From: Streptosporangium becharense
Lineage (GTDB): Bacteria > Actinomycetota > Actinomycetes > Streptosporangiales > Streptosporangiaceae
Assembly: GCF_014204985.1 (NCBI RefSeq)
Contig: NZ_JACHMP010000001.1
Span: forward strand, 372,001-436,000
Reading direction: 5' to 3'
DNA: 64,000 nucleotides
Of the stretch, positions 1-7,991 are shown piece by piece (position 1 is the first letter of the stretch; each line of letters begins with the position of its first letter). The notes beneath the pieces are model-generated. The model was not told where the DNA came from. It saw nothing but the letters and a program-made list of their open reading frames with translations, and made no database searches. Made by a program: the position numbers and the translations under genes.

Positions 1-186
1 TGCGCTGGCTCGGTGACCTCACGGATTGACGAACGGCCCGGCGCCGTCCGGACACGACCACCGCGGCTGCCTGGCCGGCTTCCCCGGAAGTCGGGCTCCG
101 CTTGCGGGCAAGGCTCCGACCAGCCCTGTCAGTCTTCCGACGTCCCCGCCGTGGTACGGGCGTGAGACGACACCGGCGAAGAGAGG

Positions 187-888
187 TCATCGTTCGGGCG
201 TGTTCCGGGCATCGATGCGATCGGCCGGCAGGGTGAGCAGCACGAAGCCGACGACCATGACCCAGACGGGAAAGACGATCTCCGACCAGGCGACCCTGCT
301 GACGAGCAGCAACTGCACCAGCCCGACGAGGTAACCGGCCAGGACCAGCCAGCGGGGGAACAGGCCGAGGCGGGCCACGATGGTCGTGGTGGTCAGCGTG
401 AACACGCCCGCCATGCGTGGTGCGTACTCGGTGAGCAGGGTGATCGTGAGGTAACGCCCGTAGTGCGACAGTCCGGCCGGTGGGATCGTGCCCTTCATCG
501 CGTCGATCGTGACCACGAAGGCTCTGGCCGTCGCGCCGAAGACGAAGAGGATCGCCACATACAGCAGGCCGGCGCCGAGGAACACCGTCGCGAAGAACCT
601 GTCCTCCCGCACGCCGATGCAGTCGCGCAGCGCGCCCATGAACCACAGGAAGAAGACCCCTCCGAACGGCAGCAGGATCAGCGCCAGCCGCAGGGCGTTG
701 TGGCCGGAGATGTCGGCGAGGTAGGCGGTCGCCCCGAGCGGGTGCTCGGGTATCGCCCTGCGCACCAGGATCATGGCGCCGCCCAGCAGCAGGGCGGCCA
801 GGATCCCGGCCGCTCCCGCGGCGCGTGGCGTCCGCAGCGCCTTCGCCGACGGTAGCGCTTTCGCCGACGGTTCACCCCTATCCCGCAT
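187..888 (-). CDS. Multi-pass membrane protein of unknown function
   Basis: The 233-residue product has about six hydrophobic segments, near residues 25-43, 65-85, 97-118, 157-178, 180-197 and 203-220, so it should sit in the cytoplasmic membrane. The N-terminus carries a tandem SAKALP/SAKAL duplication that mirrors an 18-bp DNA duplication near 838-870. The ATG start follows a weak purine-rich stretch (AGGGA). No catalytic motif is evident and I do not recognise the family. It stands alone: the upstream side holds only a transposase remnant. It could be a DUF-type integral membrane protein. The reading frame is well supported by strong G/C bias at third positions; the function is unknown. 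Confidence 0.7.
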   Translation of the reverse strand: MRDRGEPSAKALPSAKALRTPRAAGAAGILAALLLGGAMILVRRAIPEHPLGATAYLADISGHNALRLALILLPFGGVFFLWFMGALRDCIGVREDRFFATVFLGAGLLYVAILFVFGATARAFVVTIDAMKGTIPPAGLSHYGRYLTITLLTEYAPRMAGVFTLTTTTIVARLGLFPRWLVLAGYLVGLVQLLLVSRVAWSEIVFPVWVMVVGFVLLTLPADRIDARNTPER

Positions 889-1077
889 GAGGTCCCTGTT
901 CCCGCTGGGGATCCGGATATCCCGGCGGGAGATCTTGCCGCTGCCCCGCTGAACCGGCAGGCCGGCGCCATGTCACCGGGCGGGTGGCGGCGCGATCCAG
1001 CGGAGACCCCGGTGCGACGACGGTAGGTTGACGGTCGGGGACGGGTGTCCGGTCCACCCCTTCGCTCCTGACCGGCG
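889..1077. other. Gene-free spacer before the transposase remnant
   Basis: No open frame here shows coding bias or a ribosome binding site. It joins the 5' side of the membrane-protein gene to the decayed IS256-type sequence, so the whole gap from 889 to 1543 lacks an intact gene. Confidence 0.5.
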
Positions 1078-1290
1078 TCACCGCCGGCGGCCGATGACGG
1101 CCATGCCCGGCCAAGCTCGATCACCTCCCGGCTGGGGAAGATGCCCACCACGTCGGCCAGGCGGCGGATCCTTGTTCAGCCGCTCTTGAGGGGTGCCGCT
1201 CCACGTTCGACACCACACGGTCTCGGGGAAAGCGGTGAACGCCGCAATGTCGTCACGGACTTCGTCCAAATACGCCGCGCCTCCGGGCAC
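1078..1290 (-). pseudogene. IS256-family transposase C-terminal remnant
   Basis: Reading the minus strand downward from about 1290 gives a stretch resembling the C-terminal part of IS256-type (Mutator-like) transposases: AAYLDEVRDDIAAFTAFP, then W..TWSGTPQERLNK. The frame then shifts near 1168 and continues as IRRLADVVGIFPSREV. Family members normally read [21 protein letters not shown] here. The frameshift and the absence of the DDE domain upstream show a dead fragment. It is a relic of past insertion next to the small-peptide locus. The match is from memory of the family, but the ordered motifs make chance unlikely. Confidence 0.7.
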
Positions 1291-1543
1291 GCGGCCTCCA
1301 AGACCTCGACGACATGCGGTGCTGAACGTGAACTCGGCCCCCCGAACTGAAGGAAGTGTGCAGTGGAGGTGGGTCAGGCTTTACCGATGTCGCGTTTACG
1401 CTCCCCCAGGGAATGGCGGGTTAAAACATGCGCAAGGGGTAGTTTATTTCGCTGTTTGTCATGTTCTAGATGCTAATGTCGGGATTGATGAGTACGGAAG
1501 GACTCGCAACCAAGGGGGCTCGGCAAGTCGGCAAGGGGGAATC

Positions 1544-1666
1544 ATGACTTTCACGAAGCTCTTCCCGACCAACCACGACTGGGGCTGGGGCGGAGGCTGC
1601 GGCTGGCGTCGCAGGTGGGGCGGCTGCGGCGGCGGATGCGGTTGGCGTAGGAGGTGGTGGTGGTAG
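1544..1666 (+). CDS. 40-residue Trp/Gly/Arg/Cys-rich small peptide
   Basis: ATG at 1544 follows a strong ribosome binding site (AAGGGGGA, 1534-1541) and the frame closes at TAG 1664-1666, right before a hairpin terminator. The peptide has a polar N-terminus (MTFTKLFPTNHD) and a C-terminal part of two imperfect repeats, WGGGCGWRRRW and GGCGGGCGWRRRW, ending WW. It has 8 Trp, 3 Cys (19, 28, 32), about 13 Gly and 6 Arg, so it is strongly cationic and amphipathic. There is no signal peptide or membrane segment. It could be a precursor of a modified peptide, a toxin-like or antimicrobial peptide, or a metal- or nucleic-acid-binding miniprotein. No modifying enzyme lies beside it. Gene reality is well supported; function is unknown. 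Confidence 0.7.
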   Translation: MTFTKLFPTNHDWGWGGGCGWRRRWGGCGGGCGWRRRWWW

Positions 1667-1678
1667 CACCGCCTGAAC

Positions 1679-1713
1679 GGGAGCCGACGGATCAACCGCC
1701 GGCTCCCTTTCTT
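1679..1713 (+). terminator. Hairpin terminator after the small peptide gene
   Basis: GGGAGCC (1679-1685) pairs with GGCTCCC (1701-1707), with further pairing of the CGG/CCG bases inside. The right arm is followed by TTTCTT. It starts 13 nt after the stop of the Trp-rich peptide, so it marks a monocistronic small transcript. Confidence 0.75.
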
Positions 1714-1826
1714 CGAAGGCCCCTTCCCGGACGGGACGAGTGCCGTGGCGCGCGTCCGCCATGGCGCCGACGGCCTCCATGCGCAGGGCCTTCCAGGAGT
1801 TCCAGACCTCGCACGATGAATGTTCT

Positions 1827-2210
1827 TCACGCCTTTCTTCTACCGCCTCTTGGCTGGGCCTGCCTGCTCGCCGAGGCCGTCTCACCGCTGGTTCGCTCCC
1901 CGGCGGGATAGTGCTCCAAAGCCTTCATGATCTCAGGAGCCAGCGCCTCTGCCAGCGCGGGCGCCAGAGCATCGGCCAAGGCGGACGCGAGGGCCTGGGT
2001 GACCAGGAGTTTTTCGACGATCGATGCCATCGGCGTTGTGCGCGGCGCCGACGCGATGGCCGTTTCGATCAGGGTCGCCATGGGGTCTCCGCCGCGCGCG
2101 CGGGCCTTCGTGGACTGGCCGGCCTCGCTGAATATGTCGCGGATGAGGTCGTCGATCAATGACTCCACCGGCTCATGTCCGGCTGGTTTGTCAGCGTCCT
2201 CCGTCACCAC
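1827..2210 (-). CDS. Ala-rich small protein, partner of the 21-residue-repeat protein
   Basis: I chose the GTG at 2210 because AAAGGAG lies 8 nt upstream; the open frame beyond it is antisense to nothing useful and shows no bias. The product is 127 residues. Residues about 16-30 form an acidic amphipathic segment (VESLIDDLIRDIF). Residues about 60-100 form a long Ala/Leu-rich helix with the heptad-like run ALADALAPALAEALAPEIM. The tail is polar and basic (QPRGGRRKA). It follows the repeat protein by 88 nt on the same strand, so the two are probably co-transcribed. I recognise no family. It may be a helical self-assembling or membrane-surface protein; that is inference from composition only. 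Confidence 0.6.
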   Translation of the reverse strand: MVTEDADKPAGHEPVESLIDDLIRDIFSEAGQSTKARARGGDPMATLIETAIASAPRTTPMASIVEKLLVTQALASALADALAPALAEALAPEIMKALEHYPAGERTSGETASASRQAQPRGGRRKA

Positions 2211-2298
2211 GGTGTGTGCTCCTTTGCGGTTGATGTGAACCGTCCCCCAACCGCTGGTTTCGCCGGCGGCCGAGGGACGATGTCCTTGCCTGTGGCCG

Positions 2299-2718
2299 CT
2301 ACCGGCCCGCGAGGGCGGCGAGCAGGAGCGGGTGCTCGATGATGCTCTCCTCGCCCTCCTCGCGGCGGCGCATGAGCGCGGCGAGCATGAGGGGATGGTC
2401 GACCAGACTCCGACCGCGTTGCCTCCGGCGGCGCATGAGCGCCGCGAGCAGAAGCGGGTGCTCGATACCACTCTCCTCACTCTCCTCGCGGCGGCGCATG
2501 AGCGCGGCGAGCAGGAGCGGGTGCTCGATGATGCTCTCCTCACCCCCTTCGCGGCGGCGCATGAGCGCCGCGAGCAGAAGCGGGTGCTCGATACCACTCT
2601 CCTCGCCCTCCTCGCGGCGACGCATGAGCGCGGCGAGCAGAAGCGCTCCGAGGGCCCGTTCTCCGCCCTCGCGCTCGGGTGCCTCGGTGGGTGCAGGGCG
2701 CTCCGTGGTCGTCGTCAT
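2299..2718 (-). CDS. Protein built from 21-residue LLLAALMRRR repeats
   Basis: ATG at 2718 is preceded by AAAAGGGGAAG, giving 139 residues. After a Thr/Pro/Glu-rich leader (about residues 1-24) the protein is five and a half near-identical 21-residue units, consensus EHPLLLAALMRRREEGEESII. Each unit pairs a hydrophobic core (PLLLAAL), a basic patch (RRR) and an acidic stretch (EEGEES). The fourth unit is basic instead (RRRRQRGRSLV). The last unit stops after LLLAALAGR. The codons are almost all G/C-ending in this frame only, which identifies the coding strand among several open frames caused by the repeat. No family is recognised. It could be a helical repeat scaffold or a multi-core precursor peptide. 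It lies upstream of the Ala-rich gene in a likely two-gene operon. Confidence 0.65.
   Translation of the reverse strand: MTTTTERPAPTEAPEREGGERALGALLLAALMRRREEGEESGIEHPLLLAALMRRREGGEESIIEHPLLLAALMRRREESEESGIEHPLLLAALMRRRRQRGRSLVDHPLMLAALMRRREEGEESIIEHPLLLAALAGR
2310..2650. repeat. 63-bp tandem DNA repeat inside the repeat-protein gene
   Basis: The CATGAGCGC core recurs at 2371, 2434, 2497, 2560 and 2623, an exact 63-bp period that preserves the reading frame. Such direct repeats are prone to gain and loss of units, so unit number may vary between strains. Confidence 0.9.
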
Positions 2719-3168
2719 ATGGCTTCCCCTTTTCAGCGTTTGCGGTGCGCGCACCGTTTCGTAAGAGCCATACGCACCGTACCCACGCCCAGTTGGCCAT
2801 ATTCACGGATCTGAACTTTTCAGATGCCTCCCGACCTTGCGTTTTACCATATCTGTCTCATTTTGTTGCAACGACGGGGCGAACATAAAGATTGGGTCCG
2901 AAAATTGCACCAAAAATACCTGGTCCAGGTTTCTCCAAAAGCATCGGGGCCGGGATTTTATGTGTGCCTCCCTCGGTGCGGCGTTTCACGGTGTCGCGGA
3001 CGAAGCGGATCGTCCAAGACCGCCCGCCGGCGGCAGAGGCCCACGCGCGACCCGGCGGGCGGAGGGCCGTCGGCGTCGTTTCGAGATCGGCTCATGGCCG
3101 GCTTCCCGTCATACAGGCTGGACCCGGACTGGGGAAACGAGCCCGGACAAAGGGCCGTCCCGGTGTTG
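2719..3168. other. Intergenic region with AT-richer 5' leader of the repeat operon
   Basis: No coding signal is visible. The part from about 2750 to 2960 is markedly more AT-rich than its surroundings and must hold the promoter of the repeat-protein operon. I see no convincing -35/-10 pair, only the inverted repeat listed separately. Confidence 0.5.
2809..2825. promoter_or_regulatory. 7-3-7 inverted repeat upstream of the repeat-protein operon
   Basis: ATCTGAA (2809-2815) and TTCAGAT (2819-2825) are perfect inverted arms around CTT, about 90 nt upstream of the ATG at 2718. The dyad size fits an operator for a dimeric regulator. No regulator gene is adjacent, so this is tentative. Confidence 0.35.
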
Positions 3169-3714
3169 TCAGAGCAGGCGCTCCAGGAAGACCGTGACCG
3201 TCATGATCGTGATGCCGGTGACGATCAGGTCGACGGACCAGCGCAGATGGCGGTGTTTGGCCCGCGCGACCCGGGCGAACTTCAAGGCGTCGGTGGCCAG
3301 GAACAGCTCATAGTCCTTGGTCTCGGCGTTCATCCGCGCGATCAGGGCCTGGGGTGTGGGCTCATCGGCGTAGGAGAGGATCCTCTGCCCGCCGCGTTCG
3401 GCAGACAGCGGGCGGATGGTGATCAGGATCAGCAGGACCGCCACGGACAGCAGGATCAGCGCCACGATGACGCCGAAGCGCCCGATTCCCGGGAAGCGGG
3501 CCGGGCCGGTGAGGATGAGAGTGACCATCGCGCCGTAGGCGATGCCCGCCCACGACAGCAGCAGGCCGGCCCTCTTCTCACTGACGCTGATCAACTCGGC
3601 GCGGGCCGCGGTGGTGGCGGCGTCGAGCCGGTCCCGAAGGAACGGGGACATGGACACATGCTGCGCGCCGTCGTCTCCGGAATAGGCGCCGGGTGCGGCC
3701 GGGTCGTGGTTCAT
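3169..3714 (-). CDS. Solo Pycsar-type transmembrane effector (PycTM-like)
   Basis: ATG at 3714 follows GGAAAGGAA, giving 181 residues. The order fits the PycTM/DUF5706 family: a soluble helix (RDRLDAATTAARAELISVSEKRAGLLL), two hydrophobic segments near residues 58-77 and 82-103, a soluble helical loop, and a last membrane segment near 158-178 before ...VFLERLL. Known PycTM proteins are membrane-impairing effectors activated by cyclic CMP or UMP in anti-phage Pycsar systems. No nucleotide cyclase gene is present in the window. It may therefore be an orphan effector, may use a distant cyclase, or may be a family member with another job. It lies 179 nt downstream of the methyltransferase gene on the same strand. 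Confidence 0.6.
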   Translation of the reverse strand: MNHDPAAPGAYSGDDGAQHVSMSPFLRDRLDAATTAARAELISVSEKRAGLLLSWAGIAYGAMVTLILTGPARFPGIGRFGVIVALILLSVAVLLILITIRPLSAERGGQRILSYADEPTPQALIARMNAETKDYELFLATDALKFARVARAKHRHLRWSVDLIVTGITIMTVTVFLERLL

Positions 3715-3893
3715 GGAGATTCCTTTCCGCCGGGGTCGCGGCCCGATGGAGCCGACCGGCAACCGGCGGATACGCGCGGTGGCCGGCGCTTCGGACATGG
3801 GCGAGTACGAGTTCCACTACCTCCGACTGTAGGGGCGGCCACGGCGGCACCGGAAAGGGCTGTCGATGCCGATTTCCGTGTCCGCCCCCACGC

Positions 3894-4673
3894 TCACGGC
3901 AGGAGCCTGCCAAGACCACCGAGAGACTCATGGGCACGCTCGGGGTAGATGTCGCCGGCGACGGGACGCCAGTCGGCGACCAGGACGACCCCGGGGTCCT
4001 GGATCTCGAACCCGTCGAACAGGTCGTGGATCTCGGCGCGGGTGCGGAGATTCACCGGGTTGCTGGTCCGCTGGTAGATCGCGAGCCCGGCAGCCGCCTC
4101 TTCCGGCGGCATCGTGTCCGAGCACGCATGCGTCAGAGCCAGGTAGCTGCCGGGCGCGAGAGCACCGCGTAGGGTGGCAAGGAGAGGACGCGCGTCTTCC
4201 GGCACGAAGTGCAGGACCGCGACGGTGATCAGGCCGATCGGCCGGTCGAAGTCGAGGGTGGCTCGCACCCGGGGGTCGTCGAGGATCGACTTCGGGTCGG
4301 TGAGGTCGCCGGCGATCGTCACCACCCCGGGCCCGTCGACCGTCGCCCGGTTGTACGCGACCACCGCGGGGGCGTTGTCGACGTAGACCACCCGGGCACC
4401 GGGCTGGATCTCGCGTGCGACGTCGTGGACGTTCGGGGCGACAGGCAGACCGCTCCCGAGGTCCAAGAACTGGGTGATGCCGGCGTTGGCCATTTCGCGC
4501 ACCGCCCGGAGGAGGAATCCGCGGTTGGCACGGGAGACGTCGCGCACGCTCGGAAACATGGAGGTGAGCATGGCGACGGCCGCCCGGTCGGCGGCGGAGT
4601 TTTCCGTTCCGCCGAGCATGTAGTTGTAGATACCGGCCGCGCTCGCCTGCGATCCGTCGGTGGAGGTTGACAT
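3894..4673 (-). CDS. SAM-dependent methyltransferase, DUF574 family
   Basis: ATG at 4673 follows GAAAGG at a good distance; an upstream extension to 4862 lacks coding character. The 259-residue product matches the actinobacterial S-adenosyl methyltransferase (PF04672/DUF574) pattern. It shows IYNYMLGGTENSAADR near the N-terminus, motif I FLDLGSGLP near residue 75, the acidic loop ARVVYVDNAPAVV, and GLITVAVLHFVPED with the C-terminal half following. These proteins are abundant in actinomycetes, the substrates are mostly unknown, and they are cytoplasmic. The gene precedes the PycTM-like gene on the same strand but the gap is long, so co-transcription is uncertain. Confidence 0.85.
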   Translation of the reverse strand: MSTSTDGSQASAAGIYNYMLGGTENSAADRAAVAMLTSMFPSVRDVSRANRGFLLRAVREMANAGITQFLDLGSGLPVAPNVHDVAREIQPGARVVYVDNAPAVVAYNRATVDGPGVVTIAGDLTDPKSILDDPRVRATLDFDRPIGLITVAVLHFVPEDARPLLATLRGALAPGSYLALTHACSDTMPPEEAAAGLAIYQRTSNPVNLRTRAEIHDLFDGFEIQDPGVVLVADWRPVAGDIYPERAHESLGGLGRLLP

Positions 4674-5312
4674 CCGGGGAACCTTTCGTCGCATGGTGAA
4701 GGGCGAAGAATCGGAGATGAAACGGGAAACCATCACGTTGACCCGGATGGTGATCTTCGGGTCCCGAGCCGCCGTGATCAGCGCGTCGAACCGCTCGATG
4801 TGCACTCCGGCGTCATCGCCGGCCCCTCGCGCCCGGTCACACCATCTCCTCACGCTTTGCAACCGCCGCTATCACCGGTGACACCGATGTGCAATTCGCA
4901 CGAGCAACATCACGACGCGTCAGTGAGGCGAGATTACTTGGCATTCGACCTGGAAACAAAATCCGTTCTTAGCACCGCCGTCGATTTGTGATTTGCACGC
5001 ACAAGCTCCGGAGGGCGGTCATGGAAACCCCGGGGCCGCCCGCGCCGAATTCCACACCGAACGCCGGTCACAGGCCGTGGTGATTACTACGCGGGGTTGC
5101 TCGGGATCCCGTCGCAGCTTCCCGAGTGGAGGACCCGAACAACCATGATCGTTCTCAGCGCCGACGGCTGTACCGATGTTCCCCGAGGCCGGTTATGCCA
5201 GGCATCCGTCCGCTTGACAGGCCTTCGAGGAGGCTGAGTACAGAAATTGGCGGTAGCGACCTGGCCTTCTTTGCCTGTTAGCCTCGATCTTTCGTGATCT
5301 TGGCGTGATCGG
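4674..5312. other. Intergenic region, no gene seen
   Basis: An AT-richer stretch at about 4880-5000 probably carries the promoter of the methyltransferase gene. Short open frames on both strands lack ribosome binding sites and codon bias. I see no RNA gene. Confidence 0.5.
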
Positions 5313-5934
5313 TTGAACGGTTCGGCTGAAGGTGGAATGCGTGCTGCGGTCAGCATGCCGGCCCGACTGTCGCGCCGGGTGGGCGGGGAGCCACCGCCCT
5401 GGACGCTCTGCGAGTGCAGCGCGCGCTGGGCAGCAGGACACCGTCGCCGGCCGTGGCCACCGCCTTGCACCACGTGTCGATGGCCATCCTGGTCGGTCTG
5501 GCCACCACCGACGATGACCAGAGGTCGATGCTTGTCGAGGGCGATGACCGGCAGCTATCTCGGGGCGGTCAGCGCGCTGGTCGAGCGGGTGCCGCTCGAC
5601 GACCGGGTGCCCGAGTCGGAGCGGGTCGGGCTGCTGGTGGAGGTCGAGGGCGCGATGTCGGCCGCGGAGAGCGTCGCCCGCCGGATCGACGACGGCAGCC
5701 CGGACGAGTCGACGCTCGCCGACTCGCTGTACGCCCGGTAATGCGTGCAGGACAGCCTCTCCCGGGTGGTCCCGCGCGGTCGACCTGCTCGGCCACCTCG
5801 ACTCCACGGCCTCGGAAGAGGTCGGCCACCTCGCCACCTACGCCAATGGGCTGGACTCGCATCCGCCGGCACGGGACCAGATGACCGGTCCGCTGGCGGC
5901 GTACCTGGTCGACGGGCCGCTCACCATCGCCTGA
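5313..5934 (+). pseudogene. Broken acyl-CoA dehydrogenase-like gene
   Basis: Three frames must be joined to read one protein: RALGSRTPSPAVATALHH (about 5417-5470), MTGSYLGAVSALVERVPL and ESVARRIDDGSPDESTLADS (5545-5738), a stop at 5739-5741, then CVQDSLSRVVPR. After another shift it continues AVDLLGHLDSTASEEVGHLA ... SGPLAAYLV-type sequence to TGA 5932-5934. Codon bias follows the joined frames. The helical C-terminal style resembles acyl-CoA dehydrogenases, but no FAD motif is present, so the family is tentative. At least two frameshifts and one stop make it non-functional. Confidence 0.4.
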
Positions 5935-6404
5935 TCCCAGGCGCCCGACAGCGCCTTCGGCCGCGCTCACCGGCTGCGGGTCGTCGGCATACATCAGGGC
6001 CGCGAGCAACCCCCTCACCCGGCCGCGCCACGTCGATCAGGCGAGGCACTGACGCTCACTCCTGCCCGCCGTCGCCGCGCACAGGCCTTTCGCGGATGGA
6101 GCGGCTTACCGCCGCCACCGCTGTTTCGCCGTTCCTCCACCCCGGGAGGGCTCGCCGCCGGTGCCATTTTTGGCCGACGGCGTCCCATGTCCATGATCAC
6201 CGTCGGTCGCGGCCGGGGCGGTTCTCCCCTCCTGGGTCCGGTGAGGGGGCGCACGAGCCGCTGGAGCGGGCCAGACGCGACGCGCTTGCCAGGGCACTGG
6301 TGATCAACGCGCCTTACCTGCACCAGCTCCACGACGACATGGTCCCGGAGCATCCTCCGGGACCATGTCGTATGCAGGGGTTGTTTGCCCGAGCGGTGGT
6401 GAAG
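5935..6404. other. Intergenic region with one strong hairpin
   Basis: No supported gene. Its only clear structure is the 17-bp hairpin at 6334-6371, just beyond the 3' end of the next minus-strand gene. Confidence 0.5.
6334..6371 (-). terminator. Perfect 17-bp hairpin at the 3' end of the repeat-lectin gene
   Basis: Arms 6334-6350 (ACGACATGGTCCCGGAG) and 6355-6371 pair perfectly around a CATC loop. It lies 34 nt past the stop of the 6405-7949 gene. It lacks a U tract on either strand, as many actinobacterial terminators do. Confidence 0.7.
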
Positions 6405-7949
6405 TCAGGAAGTTTCGTAGCCGACCCAGTCGATGTGCCAGCCGAGCCGCTCGGCCTCGTCGAGCGTCATGGGTACGCCGTCGCGCCATCTGAGGACAAC
6501 CCTGAAGCCGGTGGCAGTGGCGTTGTAGATGGCAGTGGTGCGGAGGTCATGCTCGCCGTAAAAGTCACCTCCGAGAGCGATGAGGTAAATGGGGCAGCTG
6601 GTGAACCCGGCCGCGGAGGTATCGACGGTGATGTCGTAGTAATACCCTCCTGTCGGCCTCCAGCCATACCTAGGGGTGCTCCGTCCTGAGGCCACTCCGT
6701 TGACGTTGCGGGCGTACAGGGTGCCCGGATCGTTGGAGCCGAGTGCGCTCCAGACTTTCATTCCGCCCGGGAGGAACCTGATGTCTCCATCACCGTCATT
6801 AGGCCCGCTCACGTAATCGGTCCTGATACCGCTGACGTACAGGGTGCCCGGATCGTTGGAGCCGAGTGCGCTCCAGACTTTCATTCCGCCCGGGAGGAAC
6901 CTGATGTCTCCATCACCGTCATTAGGCCCGCTCACGTAATCGGTCCTGACGCCACTGACGTACAGGGTGCCCGGATCGTTGGAGCCGAGTGCGCTCCAGA
7001 CTTTCATTCCGCCCGGGAGGAACCTGATGTCTCCATCACCGTCATTAGGCCCGCTCACGTAATCGGTCCTGACGCCACTGACGTACAGGGTGCCCGGATC
7101 GTTGGAACCGCCTGTGCTCCAGACTTTCACCCCGCCCTGGGGGAAGGTGATGACTCCCTCACCGCTGTTGGGCCCCTCCACATACCCGGTGAGCACGCCG
7201 TCGAACACGGCCTTGCCGGCCGTCAACGTCCCCTTCACGCCGGAGCTGTCGGAGATCTCCGCCCCTGTGCCGGTGATGGTGAGGCCCCAGTTGGTCGTGG
7301 TCCCCTGAACCCTGGGGGTCTTGATCTCGGTGGTGGCGGTGAGCGTGTCGAGTTCGAGATCGCGCACCTGAACGGTCGTGGTGAGGAAGTGCTGTTGCTG
7401 CGTGGTGGGGTCGGTGGCCCTGAGGATGTAGGTGGTGGCCCGCTTCGGGACGGTGGGCGGTGACCAACTGCCCCCGGAGACGGGGACGAACTGCGGCGCG
7501 CCCGGGTACATGATCGCGTAGCGGAAGCCGGTGGACCCCTGCCAGCTCAGCGTGAGCGTGTCACCGGGGTTCACCATGGCCTTGTCCGGATGGAAGCTGT
7601 GCGGCGCCGGGAGCTCCTGTGGCGCGGTCTTCGCCAGCGCCACCGCCGCGTGGCTGGTGCTCAGGCCCCCGGTCTTGGTTCTGCCGGCCTTCTCGGTCAC
7701 CGCCAGCACGGCCAGCCCGGCGGTGGCGGCGAGGGTGACGTTCTCCAGCGTCAGCACCATGTGGTCGCCGGGGGCGAAAGGGGTTCTACCGCCAGGGGTG
7801 GTGGCCTGGGTGGCCTGGAAGGCGTTGGAGCCCTGCCGCTGGACGTTCACCGGCGACCGGGTGCCCGGCGGTGGGCCCGTCCATGTGCCCGGCCGGGTGC
7901 CCGGCCATGTGCGGTACTCGCCGTGAGGTGCTCCACGTCTTCCGGACAC
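6405..7949 (-). CDS. 41-residue-repeat surface or fibre-like protein, probably 5'-disrupted
   Basis: The frame runs 514 residues. The N-terminal third includes MVLTLENVTLAATAGLAVL and a Pro-rich Ig-like part (NPGDTLTLSWQG). Residues about 245-410 hold three and a half near-identical 41-residue units (DGDGDIRFLPGGMKVW ... LYVSGVRTDYVSGPN). The last 85 residues form a beta-sandwich-like domain (YYYDITVDTSAAGFTSCP ... HIDWVG) resembling H-lectin or tail-fibre C-termini. The only start at the 5' end, GTG 7947-7949, lies inside the terminal inverted repeat of the neighbouring IS3 element. The true N-terminus has therefore probably been cut off, and no signal peptide is seen. The function could be carbohydrate binding at the surface. 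The 3' end is intact and followed by a hairpin. Confidence 0.6.
   Translation of the reverse strand: MSGRRGAPHGEYRTWPGTRPGTWTGPPPGTRSPVNVQRQGSNAFQATQATTPGGRTPFAPGDHMVLTLENVTLAATAGLAVLAVTEKAGRTKTGGLSTSHAAVALAKTAPQELPAPHSFHPDKAMVNPGDTLTLSWQGSTGFRYAIMYPGAPQFVPVSGGSWSPPTVPKRATTYILRATDPTTQQQHFLTTTVQVRDLELDTLTATTEIKTPRVQGTTTNWGLTITGTGAEISDSSGVKGTLTAGKAVFDGVLTGYVEGPNSGEGVITFPQGGVKVWSTGGSNDPGTLYVSGVRTDYVSGPNDGDGDIRFLPGGMKVWSALGSNDPGTLYVSGVRTDYVSGPNDGDGDIRFLPGGMKVWSALGSNDPGTLYVSGIRTDYVSGPNDGDGDIRFLPGGMKVWSALGSNDPGTLYARNVNGVASGRSTPRYGWRPTGGYYYDITVDTSAAGFTSCPIYLIALGGDFYGEHDLRTTAIYNATATGFRVVLRWRDGVPMTLDEAERLGWHIDWVGYETS
6721..7212. repeat. 123-bp tandem DNA repeats
   Basis: GTGCCCGGAT recurs at 6721, 6844, 6967 and 7090, an exact 123-bp period. 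The first three units are nearly identical and the fourth has diverged. They encode the 41-residue protein repeat and imply recent unit duplication. Confidence 0.92.
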
Positions 7950-7991
7950 GGTGCCCAGTAGGGTGCTGACAGGTCTGGAAGGAAAGAGCGC

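Noticed and set aside
1440..1480. Promoter for the Trp-rich peptide (TTGTCA near 1456)
   Set aside because: The patch is AT-rich, but no -10 element lies at a workable spacing.
2310..2650. CRISPR-like array
   Set aside because: Repeats are contiguous with a 63-bp coding period and no unique spacers.
2332..2814. Plus-strand repeat frame (LLALLAAAHERGEQ-type repeats)
   Set aside because: The 63-bp repeat leaves several frames open; only the minus-strand frame has G/C-ending codons throughout and a ribosome binding site.
6721..7212. CRISPR-like or regulatory direct repeats
   Set aside because: They are in-frame coding repeats of 41 residues without spacers.
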